Shown: one piece after another, positions 29,428-39,338 of the stretch
Layout: every line of letters begins with the position of its first letter
Position numbering within the stretch: the stretch's first letter is position 1
NCBI GenBank assembly: GCA_025655575.1
Contig: JAHXIP010000008.1
Coordinates: forward strand, 62,001-126,000
DNA length: 64,000 nt
Reading direction: 5' to 3'
Source: Candidatus Thiodiazotropha sp. (ex Monitilora ramsayi)
GTDB lineage: Bacteria; Pseudomonadota; Gammaproteobacteria; Chromatiales; Chromatiaceae
The notes under the pieces: model-generated
Seen by the model: the letters and a program-made list of their open reading frames with translations, nothing else
Told to the model about the DNA's origin: nothing
The model's database searches: none
Made by a program: the position numbers and the translations under genes

Positions 29428-30615
29428 TCAAACAGAAATCACCTGCCATTCGCCATCCCGACTGACCAGCTCCTCGCCACAGCCCATTTCTGCGGCGCCC
29501 CCCTCCTGTCCCGGAAGCCCGCAGATCACACGCCGGCCTTCCCCTCTCAACTGCTCGATTCGCCCCTGCTGTGTCGCTTCATTAGACCAGGGAGCAAAAA
29601 TAGCGGGGATTGACGCCTCACTCTCTCCTGAAGATAAGGCTGCAGCACGTATCAGCGTCTTCAGGTCTGTACTGAAACCGGTGGCAGGTCTTGACCGTCC
29701 AAAAACCTTACCGATATCGTCATAACGACCGCCTCGGGCTATCTCCTTGCCATTTTCCGGCACGAAGGCGGCAAACACGACACCTGTGTGAAAATGATAA
29801 CCACGCAACTCGGCCAGGTCGAAATGGACCGGGAGATCTGGTAGCCAGACCTTGATTTGCTCTGCCATCTCCCTCAGATAGGCCAGTGCCTGTTTGACAT
29901 GCGCAGATGCGCCAGCTAACACGTCTTCCGCCCTTTCCAGAGCGTCATCGCCGCTCAGTTCGGCCAACTGTGAAAACATGGGCGTCAGCGAGCTGTCGAT
30001 ATCAAAACTGCGTAGCAGTTGCTCTATCTCCGGCGCTGCTTTTCGCTGCAAGGCATCAAACAGCGCAGATTCCTGTTCGGAATTGAGTTCTGCCTGCCTG
30101 GCCAGGCCCTTGAAGATCCCCACATGTCCGAGGTCAAGATAGACGTCTCTGACACCTGCCTTCTCCAGGGTCTGCATCATCAGACGCAGTATTTCAATAT
30201 CGCTCTCAACACCTTTGTGTCCATAGAGTTCAGCGCCGATCTGCAGGGGACTGCGTGTGCCTGCCAACCCATCGGACCGGGTATGCAGTACGGTGCCGAG
30301 ATAACAGAGTCGTGTGGGCGCATCACAGCAAAGATGATGTGCATCAATCCGCGCGGCCTGAGGTGTAATATCAGCCCGCACCCCCATCATACGACCACTC
30401 ATCTGGTCAGTGAGCTTGAAGGTCTTGAGGTCGAGATCACTGCCTGTGCCGGTCAGCAAAGAATCCAGAAACTCCACAAACGGAGGAATAATGAACTCAT
30501 ATCCCCAACTGGCGTAGAGATCGAGCAGTTCCCGACGTTTTCTCTCTATGACGGCTGCCTCACGGGGCAGCACCTCATCAATACCATCGGGCAGAATCCA
30601 GCTTTCGTTTTGCAT
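29428..30615 (-). CDS. hisZ: ATP phosphoribosyltransferase regulatory subunit HisZ
   Basis: A 395-residue paralogue of histidyl-tRNA synthetase that lacks aminoacylation and activates the short form of HisG in histidine synthesis. The class II fold is seen in SWILPDGIDEVLPREAAVIE, YEFIIPPFVEFLDSLL, MMGVRADITPQAAR and YHFHTGVVFAAF. The open frame begins with a TTG at 30624 abutting the DUF2065 stop; ATG at 30615 is preferred. The order DUF2065-hisZ-purA is the usual gammaproteobacterial one. hisG itself is not in the window. Confidence 0.94.
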   Translation of the reverse strand: MQNESWILPDGIDEVLPREAAVIERKRRELLDLYASWGYEFIIPPFVEFLDSLLTGTGSDLDLKTFKLTDQMSGRMMGVRADITPQAARIDAHHLCCDAPTRLCYLGTVLHTRSDGLAGTRSPLQIGAELYGHKGVESDIEILRLMMQTLEKAGVRDVYLDLGHVGIFKGLARQAELNSEQESALFDALQRKAAPEIEQLLRSFDIDSSLTPMFSQLAELSGDDALERAEDVLAGASAHVKQALAYLREMAEQIKVWLPDLPVHFDLAELRGYHFHTGVVFAAFVPENGKEIARGGRYDDIGKVFGRSRPATGFSTDLKTLIRAAALSSGESEASIPAIFAPWSNEATQQGRIEQLRGEGRRVICGLPGQEGGAAEMGCGEELVSRDGEWQVISV

Positions 30616-30624
30616 CTTTTTCAA

Positions 30625-30810
30625 TCAATTCACGAGGTAGAGCAATAGCACACCAAAGACCATGCTGACCAGTCCGCTGATACGCAGCGAACGATTCTCC
30701 TGTTGTGCCACCATCAGCAGCATCTGTCGCATGGAGTCGGGACTCAGAAAAGGCCAGACCCCTTCCAGAACCAACAGCAAGGCCATCGCCACCCAAAGAT
30801 CATGCCACAT
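30625..30810 (-). CDS. DUF2065 small membrane protein (YjeT-like)
   Basis: Sixty-one residues with two hydrophobic segments (LWVAMALLLVLEGVWPFL and SGLVSMVFGVLLLYLV) separated by a short charged loop. This is the DUF2065/YjeT layout, and it is found here in the expected place between hflC and hisZ. Function unknown. Its stop directly abuts hisZ, so both are likely on one transcript. A strong hairpin array upstream separates it from hflC. Confidence 0.9.
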   Translation of the reverse strand: MWHDLWVAMALLLVLEGVWPFLSPDSMRQMLLMVAQQENRSLRISGLVSMVFGVLLLYLVN

Positions 30811-30824
30811 GAGATCTCACCGCA

Positions 30825-30849
30825 TAAAAAAACCGGGGAACATCCCGGT
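30825..30849 (-). terminator. Rho-independent terminator after hflKC
   Basis: Arms ACCGGG (30832-30837) / CCCGGT (30844-30849) with a six-base loop. On the minus strand it is followed by seven T. It is the last of three hairpins after the hflC stop and lies 15 bp before the DUF2065 ATG. Confidence 0.75.
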
Positions 30850-30927
30850 CCTGATCAGGCTGCCTGAGGCAGCGGTCATTCTCCCAGAGCAGACAGCGAT
30901 TGTCCATGCATGCTGCCTGCTCTGGGA
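30850..30927 (-). other. Hairpin cluster in the hflC-DUF2065 gap
   Basis: A long stem pairs TCCCAGAGCAG (30882-30892) with CTGCTCTGGGA (30917-30927), and four further pairs lie inside it. Next is a perfect GCTGCC-TGA-GGCAGC hairpin (30859-30873). Between that and the terminator is the palindrome CCTGATCAGG (30850-30859). Together with the terminator these fill the 139-bp gap. Confidence 0.65.
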
Positions 30928-30949
30928 AACTGAATGTTAAGTGCCCTCT

Positions 30950-31819
30950 TTACTCGCCTTTCTGGCTTTTCAGGTACCGAAAGAAATCGGAATCCGGCTG
31001 CAACACCATGACATCCCCTCGGTCGCTGAAGCTGTTTTTATAGGCGTTGAGACTACGATAAAAGGCATAGAACTCACTATCCTGATTGTAGGCTTTGGCG
31101 TAGGTCTCAGCGGCCTTACCATCACCCGCACCCCGTTGCTGCTCAGCTTCACGATAAGCATCGGCAACAATGACCACGCGCTCGCGGTCGGCATTGGCGC
31201 GAATTTTCTCGGCGGCCTCAGCACCCTTGGCACGCAGATCTCTGGCCACACGCTCACGCTCGGCGCGCATACGTTGATAGACCGACTCACTAACCTCAGG
31301 TGGTAGATCGATCTGCTTCACCCGCACGTCGAGTATCTCGACACCCAGTTCCGCCGCCTTGGCATCCGAATCTTTGGTCAACAGTAACATGATCTCGGCC
31401 CGTTCACCGGAGACAACCTCCTTTACCGACCGTTTACCAAATTCATCACGCAGACTGGTATTGATACGCTCCTGTAACAGACGGGAGGTTTTCGCATCAT
31501 CACCACCCGTGGAACGGAAGAACTGGGCGACATTGGAGATACGCCACTTGGCAAAGTAGTCGACGATAACGTCCTTCTTCTCCGAAGTTAGAAAACGCTC
31601 CGGACGGGCGTCCATGGTCTGTATCCGACCATCAAAGGTCTTGACGTTGTTCAGTATCGGCACCATCCAGTGCAGGCCTGGCTCGTAGTCGGTATCGACG
31701 ATCTCACCCAGCCGTAACTTAAGCGCCACTTCCCATTGATTGACGATGAAGGCAGAGAGATAGACAGCCACTGCCACTACCGCAAAAACGGGTATCAATA
31801 ATTTGGTTGCTTTCATCAC
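30950..31819 (-). CDS. hflC: HflC, modulator of FtsH protease
   Basis: A 289-residue SPFH/prohibitin-family protein anchored by one N-terminal membrane segment (LLIPVFAVVAVAVYLSAFIV) with the bulk in the periplasm. WEVALKLRLGEIVDTDYEPGLHW and the long coiled coil around MRAERERVARDLRAKG are typical. With HflK it forms the cage around FtsH that limits access of membrane substrates. The start overlaps the hflK stop by four bases. Three hairpins, one a terminator, follow the stop. Confidence 0.96.
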   Translation of the reverse strand: MMKATKLLIPVFAVVAVAVYLSAFIVNQWEVALKLRLGEIVDTDYEPGLHWMVPILNNVKTFDGRIQTMDARPERFLTSEKKDVIVDYFAKWRISNVAQFFRSTGGDDAKTSRLLQERINTSLRDEFGKRSVKEVVSGERAEIMLLLTKDSDAKAAELGVEILDVRVKQIDLPPEVSESVYQRMRAERERVARDLRAKGAEAAEKIRANADRERVVIVADAYREAEQQRGAGDGKAAETYAKAYNQDSEFYAFYRSLNAYKNSFSDRGDVMVLQPDSDFFRYLKSQKGE

Positions 31820-32964
31820 CGGCTCCCTCTTGTACGATCGACATTTCGCAGGTTGGTCGTACTCGACCGGCTGCTGGGTGTCGTTGCCGATGGCGCCCTA
31901 CCGGAAGCATCAGTACCCGTCGAGCGGCCTTGAATAAGCTTATCCAGTGGTAGATACATCAGGCTGTTATTACCCTCGGTATCGAGCATGACCTTGCTTG
32001 TCTGTCCCAACATGGTCTCAACTGCATCAAGATAGAGACGCTCTCTGGTGACCTCGGGTGCCCGCTGATACTCTTTCAAGACAGCAGTAAAGCGGCTGAC
32101 GTCACCCTCTGCCTCGGCGATGACGCGATCACGATAGGCCTCGGCGTCAGCCAGCTGCCGAGCGGCTTCACCACGTGCCTTGGGAACCACTTCGTTGGCA
32201 TAAGCCTCGGCCTGGTTCTCAAGCTTCTCCTTGTCCTCACGGGCCTTGATCGCATCGTCGAATGCACTCTTAACCTGTTCCGGGGGCTTGGCCGGTTGCA
32301 TATTCACACTGGTAATGATCAGACCGGCCTTATAGTCGTCGATGAGTCCTTGTGCGCCCACTTTAATGCGATCGGCAATGGCACCACGACCCTGGGTAAG
32401 AATGAAGTCCAGGTCACTCTTGCCGATAATCCCGCGCACGGCGGTCTCAGTGGCGTCGCGCATGGTCTTGTTGGGATCCTGATCCTGGAAAAGATAATCC
32501 CCCGCATCCTGGATGCGTGACTGTATTGTCAGCTCTACATCGACGATATTCTCGTCACGGGTCAGCATCGTCGCCTTGTGTCTGAACGACGTGATCTGAT
32601 CCACATTGACGGGAATCACACGTTCGATCGGATAGGGGATATGCCAGTGGGGTCCAGGTTCTGTGGTCTCTGAATAGGCCCCAAAACGTAAGATCACACC
32701 ACGTTCAGCCGGCTGGATGATATAGATACCAGATGCCAGCCATCCGATGATTGCGATGGCAATCACGACACTGATCGCCTTAGACCCTGGCCCGGAGTCA
32801 CCCGGAGACGATGAGGAGTTACCCCCCGACGAGCCACGATTACCAAACAGACCACCGAATTTATCCTGAAGTTTCTTTACGACTTCATCTAAATCTGGCG
32901 GTCCCTGATCTCCACCCTTACCACTCCAGGGATCCTTGCCACCACCCGGTTCGTTCCAGGCCAT
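31816..32964 (-). CDS. hflK: HflK, modulator of FtsH protease
   Basis: Partner of HflC. The cytosolic N-terminus is Gly-rich and low-complexity (MAWNEPGGGKDPWSGKGG, then SSGGNSSSSPGDSGPGS). One membrane segment (ISVVIAIAIIGWLASGIYII) is followed by the SPFH domain (QPAERGVILRFGAY) and a coiled coil. The frame starts at a TTG at 32976, but the ATG at 32964 is preferred: TTGGAG lies just before it and MAWNEPGG is the standard HflK opening. It is separated from hflX by 242 bp, longer than in E. coli. Confidence 0.95.
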   Translation of the reverse strand: MAWNEPGGGKDPWSGKGGDQGPPDLDEVVKKLQDKFGGLFGNRGSSGGNSSSSPGDSGPGSKAISVVIAIAIIGWLASGIYIIQPAERGVILRFGAYSETTEPGPHWHIPYPIERVIPVNVDQITSFRHKATMLTRDENIVDVELTIQSRIQDAGDYLFQDQDPNKTMRDATETAVRGIIGKSDLDFILTQGRGAIADRIKVGAQGLIDDYKAGLIITSVNMQPAKPPEQVKSAFDDAIKAREDKEKLENQAEAYANEVVPKARGEAARQLADAEAYRDRVIAEAEGDVSRFTAVLKEYQRAPEVTRERLYLDAVETMLGQTSKVMLDTEGNNSLMYLPLDKLIQGRSTGTDASGRAPSATTPSSRSSTTNLRNVDRTRGSR

Positions 32965-33206
32965 TGAACACTCCAAATACTTAGGTAATTGATTCCGTTA
33001 CCGCCGAAATGCGGCCATTGAATCTCAAATTGAGGACTGATCGAATAATTTTCAACAATCCCATGAATAAAAGGTGGCTGCTTTCCATCGCATTGACCAC
33101 TGGCGGCATTCTAACAGCCTGCCGAATTCTGGCAAACGAGAAGCGACAGCTCTCGAGAAACATTTTGCAATCCTTCAATGAATTGGGCATTTTCAGAGTA
33201 GAGAGA

Positions 33207-34490
33207 CTAGTCAACGCAACAATGCAACAACTCCGGCACCTCTTTCAGCAGACGGAGAAATTCTCTTTCCGACATATCCACTTCCATCAGCCAGCCACCA
33301 CTATCAGTACAGCATTCAGATAGCACCGATCCACGTTCATAGAGTAGTGCATGCAGCCTGCCCTCTTTTGGCTGTAATTTCAGTCTCTGACGGATGTGGT
33401 TGTGGCGAAAAAACTCGCCCAACGCCTGCTGCAGGAGATCAATACCCTCACCAGTAATAGCTGAGAGCCAGACTCGAATAATCTGCCCGTCTTCATTCCG
33501 ATCGATACCTGGTGCCTTACCTTCCAGCAGATCTATTTTATTGAAGACCTCGATCTGATGGACCCTTTCAGCGCCAATTTGTTGCAAGACATCATTCACT
33601 TCCGATATACAAGTGGCGCGTTGAGGGCTGGCAGCATCCACGACATGGAGTAACAATGAGGCCTCGGTGGTCTCCTGCAGCGTCGACTTGAAAGCCGCTA
33701 CGAGGTCGTGCGGAAGATGGCTGATAAAGCCCACCGTGTCGGCAATGACCACAGGCCCCTCACCTTTGAGATCCAGTCGTCTCAGTGTGGGATCGAGTGT
33801 CGCAAAGAGCTGGTCTGCGGCGTAAACACCGGATCCAACCAAGGTATTGAACAACGTGGACTTACCCGCATTGGTATAACCCACCAAAGAAACCGTAGGG
33901 ATATCCGCTTTCTCTCTGCCCCGCCTGCCCTGTTCACGTTGCGAATCGACACGCTTCAAACGTTTTTTTATCTGTTCAATCCGCTGATTGAGCAGACGAC
34001 GGTCTGTCTCCAGCTGGGTCTCGCCAGGCCCACGCAGTCCGATACCGCCCTTCTGTCTCTCCAGGTGGGTCCAGCCTCTGACCAGACGCGTCGAGAGATG
34101 CTGTAATTGTGCCAATTCGACCTGTAACTTACCTTCAAACGATCTTGCACGCTGGGCGAAGATATCAAGGATTAATCCCGTTCTGTCAATCACACGACAA
34201 TCGAACTCCCGTTCCAGGTTTCGCTCCTGACTGGGAGACAGATCGTGATCAAAAATCACCAGCTCGGCTTTTTCTGCCAAGACCGTATGTTTGATCTCCT
34301 CCGCCTTGCCCCTGCCAATGAAGAATCTGGGATCAGGATGCTGGCGGCTACCACCGAGAAAGGCCACAGCCTCTGCACCGGCAGAAGCGGCGAGATCCTT
34401 AAACTCCTGAATCTCATCCCGATCAGAGTGACCGGCAATATCGATATGTACCAGAATGGCACGCTCACCCGATTTGGGACGCTCAAACAT
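33207..34490 (-). CDS. hflX: GTPase HflX (ribosome-rescue/splitting factor)
   Basis: A 427-residue Obg-HflX GTPase that binds the 50S subunit and splits stalled ribosomes under stress. Its HflX domain begins ERAILVHIDIAGHS, and GIGLRGPGETQLETDRR is the helical linker signature. The G domain shows GYTNAGKSTLFN (G1), DTVGFISHLPH (G3) and NKIDLL (G4). Located in the normal place after hfq. The C-terminal domain ends near CCVD. Confidence 0.95.
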   Translation of the reverse strand: MFERPKSGERAILVHIDIAGHSDRDEIQEFKDLAASAGAEAVAFLGGSRQHPDPRFFIGRGKAEEIKHTVLAEKAELVIFDHDLSPSQERNLEREFDCRVIDRTGLILDIFAQRARSFEGKLQVELAQLQHLSTRLVRGWTHLERQKGGIGLRGPGETQLETDRRLLNQRIEQIKKRLKRVDSQREQGRRGREKADIPTVSLVGYTNAGKSTLFNTLVGSGVYAADQLFATLDPTLRRLDLKGEGPVVIADTVGFISHLPHDLVAAFKSTLQETTEASLLLHVVDAASPQRATCISEVNDVLQQIGAERVHQIEVFNKIDLLEGKAPGIDRNEDGQIIRVWLSAITGEGIDLLQQALGEFFRHNHIRQRLKLQPKEGRLHALLYERGSVLSECCTDSGGWLMEVDMSEREFLRLLKEVPELLHCCVD

Positions 34491-34533
34491 ACGTAGTGGG
34501 GGTATTGATGGCTAGGCTTGACCGAGTCTTACC

Positions 34534-34559
34534 GGACACACCCGTTCTAGGGTGTGCCC
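34534..34559 (-). other. Hairpin between hfq and hflX
   Basis: Arms GGACACACCC (34534-34543) and GGGTGTGCCC (34550-34559) pair at nine of ten positions. There is no T-run. Probably an RNA processing or partial-termination site that sets the hfq/hflX expression ratio; function inferred. Confidence 0.5.
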
Positions 34560-34579
34560 GATCTGTCTGACATCCGGCG

Positions 34580-34852
34580 TCAGAAATTTCCGGGGCTGGA
34601 TGCTGGGGGTGCAGTATCTTCTGATTGCCCATTGGGCTGTTGAAAACGAACATTTCTCGCCGGCACGACCGTCGAGATGGCATGTTTGTAGACCATCTGG
34701 CTGACGCTGTTCTTCAACAGCACCACAAACTGGTCAAAAGACTCAATCTGCCCCTGTAATTTAATCCCATTAACAAGAAAAATAGAGACAGGCACACGTT
34801 CCTTCCGCAGTGCATTCAGAAAAGGGTCTTGTAAACTTTGCCCCTTAGACAT
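34580..34852 (-). CDS. hfq: RNA chaperone Hfq
   Basis: A 90-residue Sm-like protein that forms hexamers and pairs small RNAs with mRNAs. [22 protein letters not shown] is the N-terminal helix and Sm1 start, [10 protein letters not shown] continues Sm1, and YKHAIST is the Sm2 motif. The C-terminus after residue 70 is short and Ser/Pro-rich. A strong ribosome site AAGGAG precedes the ATG. The upstream gap is A/T-rich and has a tandem 12-bp repeat. Confidence 0.97.
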   Translation of the reverse strand: MSKGQSLQDPFLNALRKERVPVSIFLVNGIKLQGQIESFDQFVVLLKNSVSQMVYKHAISTVVPARNVRFQQPNGQSEDTAPPASSPGNF

Positions 34853-34933
34853 TGAGATTCTCCTTATTGTGATCGTAGAAAAAGCTTAAAAAACAATTAT
34901 TAATAATAAAATATTAAAAAAATACCGCGCTGC

Positions 34934-34957
34934 AGCACAAAGTTTAGCACAAAGTTT
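34934..34957. repeat. Perfect tandem 12-bp repeat upstream of hfq
   Basis: AGCACAAAGTTT occurs twice head to tail (34934-34945 and 34946-34957), followed by T8. It is in the A/T-rich hfq leader between miaA and hfq. It may be part of the promoter or a transcript signal. Confidence 0.6.
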
Positions 34958-34989
34958 TTTTTACCCAGTATTCAATATTTAAATACCAT

Positions 34990-35979
34990 TTAATGAGAAT
35001 TTCTATCATTAAATGCATGAAGCGGGGTTTCGGCCCTTATTTTCCCCTGGATATGTCGTTGAATGAGAGCAACTGCTTGTTGCTGCACATCCCCTCCTTC
35101 ATTGAGCCAATGCGCATCGGTTTCTGCCCTTAACCAGGTAAACTGACGCTTGGCCAACTGCCTTGTAGCAATGATGGCGCGCTCAATCATCTCCTCCCTA
35201 GAACACGTTCCGAGAAGATAGTTCAACATCTGTCGGTATCCCACTGAACGCATGGCGGGGAGAGATGGGCTCAACCCCCCCTGTGACAACAGTCCCCTGA
35301 CTTCCTCTTCAAATCCTGCCGCCAGCATTTGATGAAATCGCTGCTCGATTCTCCGATGCAGTAATGCACGATCTTCCGGTGCTCTGATAAGCTTCAGTAC
35401 CCGATACGGTAGTGGCTCTCTCTTATTCTCGGCCTGCAGCTCAGATAGAGGACGGCCCGTGATCTCTATCACTTCAAGTGCACGTAAGATGCGTTGTGGA
35501 TCATTCTCGTGAATGCGCCCTGCGGCCACCGGATCAGAGATTTTCAAACGCTCATGCAGTTTCGCCAATCCCTGTTCACTCAGTTCGCTCTCCAAACGGG
35601 CTCGCACGGCAGGATCCGCCTTGGGCAGGTCCGATAGCCCCTGTGCCAGCGCACGAAAATAGAGCATGGTACCGCCCACCAACAGAGGGATTCGATGACT
35701 GTGGGTGATCTCACTCATCTCCCTTAGCGCATCTTCTCGAAAATCCGCTGCTGAGTAGCTTTCAGCGGGATCTCTTATGTTTATCAAGCGATGGGGAGCC
35801 TCTCGCAAAAGTGCATCATCGGGTTTGGCCGTGCCGATATCCATACCCCGGTAGACCAACGCGGAATCCACGCTGATAATTTCCAATGGCAGATGCTTGA
35901 GCAACTCGACAGCAAGATCGGTTTTACCCGACGCCGTCGGCCCCATGAGAAATATCGCCGGTGGTTGGGAATTTTCCAC
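34990..35979 (-). CDS. miaA: tRNA dimethylallyltransferase MiaA
   Basis: Adds a dimethylallyl group to A37 of tRNAs reading UNN codons. The P-loop [17 protein letters not shown] opens the fold; later motifs are [33 protein letters not shown] and the tRNA-binding [12 protein letters not shown]. The longest frame starts at 36057 inside mutL; GTG at 35979 is preferred, because it lies two bases past the mutL stop and begins [13 protein letters not shown]. That gives 329 residues, near the family norm of about 315. Operon with mutL. Confidence 0.95.
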   Translation of the reverse strand: MENSQPPAIFLMGPTASGKTDLAVELLKHLPLEIISVDSALVYRGMDIGTAKPDDALLREAPHRLINIRDPAESYSAADFREDALREMSEITHSHRIPLLVGGTMLYFRALAQGLSDLPKADPAVRARLESELSEQGLAKLHERLKISDPVAAGRIHENDPQRILRALEVIEITGRPLSELQAENKREPLPYRVLKLIRAPEDRALLHRRIEQRFHQMLAAGFEEEVRGLLSQGGLSPSLPAMRSVGYRQMLNYLLGTCSREEMIERAIIATRQLAKRQFTWLRAETDAHWLNEGGDVQQQAVALIQRHIQGKIRAETPLHAFNDRNSH

Positions 35980-35981
35980 GC

Positions 35982-37787
35982 CTAACGACCCCGCAGAAAA
36001 AACCGATCGAGCTCGTTCATTGAGAACTGTACCCAGGTTGGGCGACCATGATTGCACTGATCGGCCCGCTCTGTCCGCTCCATCTCTCGCAACAGGGCGT
36101 TCATCTCGTCCAGTGTCAGCTTCCGGTTGGCCCGTACAGATCCATGGCAGGCCATGGTTGCCAGCACACCGTCTATCTCATCATCCAGTCGTCGACTCTC
36201 TCCATGCTCGGCGAGATCCGCTAACAGATCCCTGAGCAGCTTCTCTGCATCAGTACCTTGCAGGAGTGCGGGTATCCCTCTGATAGCCAGCGAATCCCGC
36301 CCCATCCGGCTGATCTCAATCCCGATAGAGGCCAGCATCTCTGTTTGCGATTCAGCCAGATCGGCCTCATGACCACTTACCGCCACAGTCACCGGTACTA
36401 AAAGTGGTTGCTTGATAATGCCACCCTGACGATAGGTCTGCTTGAACCGTTCATAGGTAATGCGCTCATGGGCGGCATGCATATCAACCAATACCAGGCC
36501 GAAATGATTCTGCGCCAGGATATAGACGCCATGAAGCTGGGCCATCGCATAACCTAACGGCGGTACCGTCTGCGACTCACCAGAGTTCAGACTCTCACTA
36601 TCGGATATTCCAGGTGCTGAGACGGGTTGCTGTGCACGAAAATCGGCCTGATAGGACCCGGGGCGTTCTCTGACTCGCCAATTCATCGATTGCTGCTGCT
36701 GAGGCATCCCTTGGTCGGCCACAGTCGCAGACTGAGAGAAGACGCCGACCTTCATACTCTCTTCAGCTTCACCCACGGCTGTCTGCGGTCGCGTCTGTGC
36801 AAGCACTCTGTGTAGCCCGCGAAAGAGAAAATCATGCACAGACCTGGAATCACGAAATCGCACCTCATGCTTGGTTGGATGAACATTCACATCCACCTTG
36901 CGTGGGTCCAGGGAGAGAAACAACAGGTAAGCGGGATGTCGCCCGTGATAGAGCACGTCCTGATAGGCCTGCCTCACCGCATGGGTCACTAGCTTGTCTC
37001 TGACCATGCGCTGATTCACATAGAAGTACTGCATATCCGCCTGCGAGCGTGAGAAAGTGGGTTTGGCAACCCAACCACCCAATGTCAGCTCAGCGGCCTG
37101 CTCCTCAATATAGATAGCGTTTTCCAGGAATGCTGCACCGAGTAATTCACCAATTCGCGCTTCTCTCTCCGAGCGGCTGTCACAGGGCGGCAGAGAGAGT
37201 ACCGCCTTCCGATTATGCGTCAGGATAAAACCCACATCGAAGCGGACCAGTGCCAATCGCTGTACCAGAGACTGAATATGACCGAATTCGGTCTTCTCCT
37301 TGCGTAGAAACTTGCGACGGGCAGGTGTATTAAAGAAAAGATCCCTTACCTCAATGCTTGTACCCTGGGGGTGTGCCGCGGGTTTCGGTTCGGTGGCGTT
37401 ATCCTCCCCGTCACCGAGAACCTCCCAGGCTGCCTCGCTCTCCTGGTGCTGAGAGACCAAACGCAATCTAGAGACTGAACCAATACTTGGCAGTGCCTCC
37501 CCTCGAAACCCCATACTTTTGATTGATTCGAGATCTTCAAAACAGCTGACTTTGCTGGTGGCATGACGGGAGAGTGCAAGCACCAGCTCCTGCGAAGAGA
37601 TTCCAACCCCATCGTCACGCACCCTGATCAGCTTGGTGCCGCCCTGCTCAATCTCTATCTCAATTCGTCGCGCACCCGCATCCAGGCTGTTCTCGATCAA
37701 CTCCTTGACGACGGATGCCGGACGCTCTACCACTTCGCCTGCGGCAATTTGATTGACCAGTTGATTGGGGAGTCTACGAATCGGCAT
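35982..37787 (-). CDS. mutL: DNA mismatch repair protein MutL with endonuclease motif
   Basis: A 601-residue GHKL ATPase that links MutS to strand removal. N-terminal: [22 protein letters not shown] and [14 protein letters not shown]. The C-terminal domain has [13 protein letters not shown], which fits the nuclease motif DQHA(X)2E(X)4E except Met for Gln, plus ACHGSVRAN and QCNHGRPT, the other two metal-site elements. E. coli MutL lacks these, because MutH cuts there. This MutL may therefore nick DNA itself. It is followed at once by miaA. Confidence 0.96.
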   Translation of the reverse strand: MPIRRLPNQLVNQIAAGEVVERPASVVKELIENSLDAGARRIEIEIEQGGTKLIRVRDDGVGISSQELVLALSRHATSKVSCFEDLESIKSMGFRGEALPSIGSVSRLRLVSQHQESEAAWEVLGDGEDNATEPKPAAHPQGTSIEVRDLFFNTPARRKFLRKEKTEFGHIQSLVQRLALVRFDVGFILTHNRKAVLSLPPCDSRSEREARIGELLGAAFLENAIYIEEQAAELTLGGWVAKPTFSRSQADMQYFYVNQRMVRDKLVTHAVRQAYQDVLYHGRHPAYLLFLSLDPRKVDVNVHPTKHEVRFRDSRSVHDFLFRGLHRVLAQTRPQTAVGEAEESMKVGVFSQSATVADQGMPQQQQSMNWRVRERPGSYQADFRAQQPVSAPGISDSESLNSGESQTVPPLGYAMAQLHGVYILAQNHFGLVLVDMHAAHERITYERFKQTYRQGGIIKQPLLVPVTVAVSGHEADLAESQTEMLASIGIEISRMGRDSLAIRGIPALLQGTDAEKLLRDLLADLAEHGESRRLDDEIDGVLATMACHGSVRANRKLTLDEMNALLREMERTERADQCNHGRPTWVQFSMNELDRFFLRGR

Positions 37788-37919
37788 GCAGGTTCAACAA
37801 GTTATTTGGACGGGTGTTTCTCTGCCTGCTTGAGTCACCAGGCAATGACATAAAAAAAGTGGGGAGCCCATTGTGCCATTCTGTGGGCGCTTGGGCTATG
37901 GCGAGAGTCAGCTGGGCTA

Positions 37920-39236
37920 TCAGCTACCCGGAATATGTAGCACCTGACCGATTCTGATGGTGTCGCTCTTCAATGAGTTGGCATTTCGCAGATGCTTGAC
38001 GCTGACCCGATACTGATTAGCAATAGCGATTAGCGTATCACCTGAGGAGATAACATGACTACGTGGCCGCTTGCGGGCCTGATTCGCCGCCAGCCAGGTT
38101 CCAGGAGGGGGCTGGAACTTGAAGTAGTCGACAATTCCTTTCTTGAGTGACTTGGCAATCTTTTTCTGATGTGCCGGATCTCTCAACCGTCGCTCTTCGT
38201 CCGGGTTCGAGATAAACGCGGTCTCCACCAGAATAGAAGGGATATCCGGTGACTTGAGTACCACAAATCCTGCCTGCTGCACGGTACGTTTGTGGGTCTT
38301 GCCCAGGGTTTTCAACTGACCCAGCACCCGATCAGCCACTTCCGAACTGGCCTGTAACGAACCGATTTGTGAGAGATCCAACAGTACGGATACCAACGTA
38401 TCACCCTTACCCTCGAAGGAGACACCACCCACCAAGTCGGCGCTGTTTTCCCGCTCCGCCAACCAGCGTGCCGCCTCACTCGATGCACCCTTGCGTGAGA
38501 GGGTATAGACAGATGCACCTCTGACCCTGGAGTCCTTAAAAGCATCAGCATGGATGGAGACAAAAAGATCCGCCTGATGCTCCCGGGCCTTGGCAATTCG
38601 CTTGCGCAGTCCAAGATAATAATCACCATCGCGAATCAAAACAGCCTTCATACCCTTCTGCTGGTTTAGCATTTTTACCAGGTGCCGACCAATCGCCAGT
38701 ACAACATCCTTCTCGAATGTCCCCTTACGCCCACGTGCACCTGAATCCTCACCACCGTGACCAGGATCGATAGCAATCACCACATCACGCTTACCAGAGG
38801 CTTTGGCAGTCTTCACCGGTGTCGTGCGTTTTTTACTTGATATCTTATGATCGTAAAGATCAACCACCAGGCGATGGCCATACTCACGATTGGGTTTCAG
38901 GAGAAAACTTTTCGGCCTTACCGCATTAGCCAGATCGAAAACCACACGGATATCATTTTTGTTACGCGCCGCAGTACGCATGCCTTTTATGATCTTGTTC
39001 TCTTTGGTGGGATCCGGCAGGTGCTCCGTCAAGGTAGTGTTCTGCAGATCGAGCACCAGACGATGCGGCTCTTTCAGGGTGAATATCTTGTGTCCGATCA
39101 TGGCATCGGCATCGAACACCAACCGCACATGGTCCGGTGCCGACCAGACACGCAAGCTTTTAACTTCAGACTGTTTGGCCGCGAGTGGCATGCTGTAGCA
39201 CAGCACCAGGACCAGCAATATGACAAGCTTCCTCAT
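37920..39236 (-). CDS. N-acetylmuramoyl-L-alanine amidase (AmiC/AmiB type) with AMIN and LysM domains
   Basis: Splits septal peptidoglycan during division. Signal peptide (MRKLVILLVLVLCYSMPLAA), AMIN domain (about 25-125), Amidase_3 zinc domain (IDPGHGGEDSGARG; ETAFISNPDEERRL) and one C-terminal LysM (SHVISSGDTLIAIANQYRVS). The AMIN domain targets the septum and LysM binds glycan. The start at the ATG at 39236 has GGGGAA upstream; the longer frame from 39266 is less likely. It lies between tsaE and mutL, the common position for amiB in gammaproteobacteria. Confidence 0.93.
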   Translation of the reverse strand: MRKLVILLVLVLCYSMPLAAKQSEVKSLRVWSAPDHVRLVFDADAMIGHKIFTLKEPHRLVLDLQNTTLTEHLPDPTKENKIIKGMRTAARNKNDIRVVFDLANAVRPKSFLLKPNREYGHRLVVDLYDHKISSKKRTTPVKTAKASGKRDVVIAIDPGHGGEDSGARGRKGTFEKDVVLAIGRHLVKMLNQQKGMKAVLIRDGDYYLGLRKRIAKAREHQADLFVSIHADAFKDSRVRGASVYTLSRKGASSEAARWLAERENSADLVGGVSFEGKGDTLVSVLLDLSQIGSLQASSEVADRVLGQLKTLGKTHKRTVQQAGFVVLKSPDIPSILVETAFISNPDEERRLRDPAHQKKIAKSLKKGIVDYFKFQPPPGTWLAANQARKRPRSHVISSGDTLIAIANQYRVSVKHLRNANSLKSDTIRIGQVLHIPGS

Positions 39237-39338
39237 TTTCCCCAAAACCTGATGAATGGACATCACCTAAAAAATAGCATGATAAAAATATTTTTCCAAG
39301 GTTTTCTGAATGATAGCAGCTTTTTCTGTAAATTTTCC

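Noticed and set aside
33063..33323. Frame starting MNKRWLLSIALTTGGILTAC, like a lipoprotein signal, in the hflK-hflX gap
   Set aside because: No ribosome-binding site and it runs antisense into the hflX 3' end; probably chance, though the lipobox is notable.
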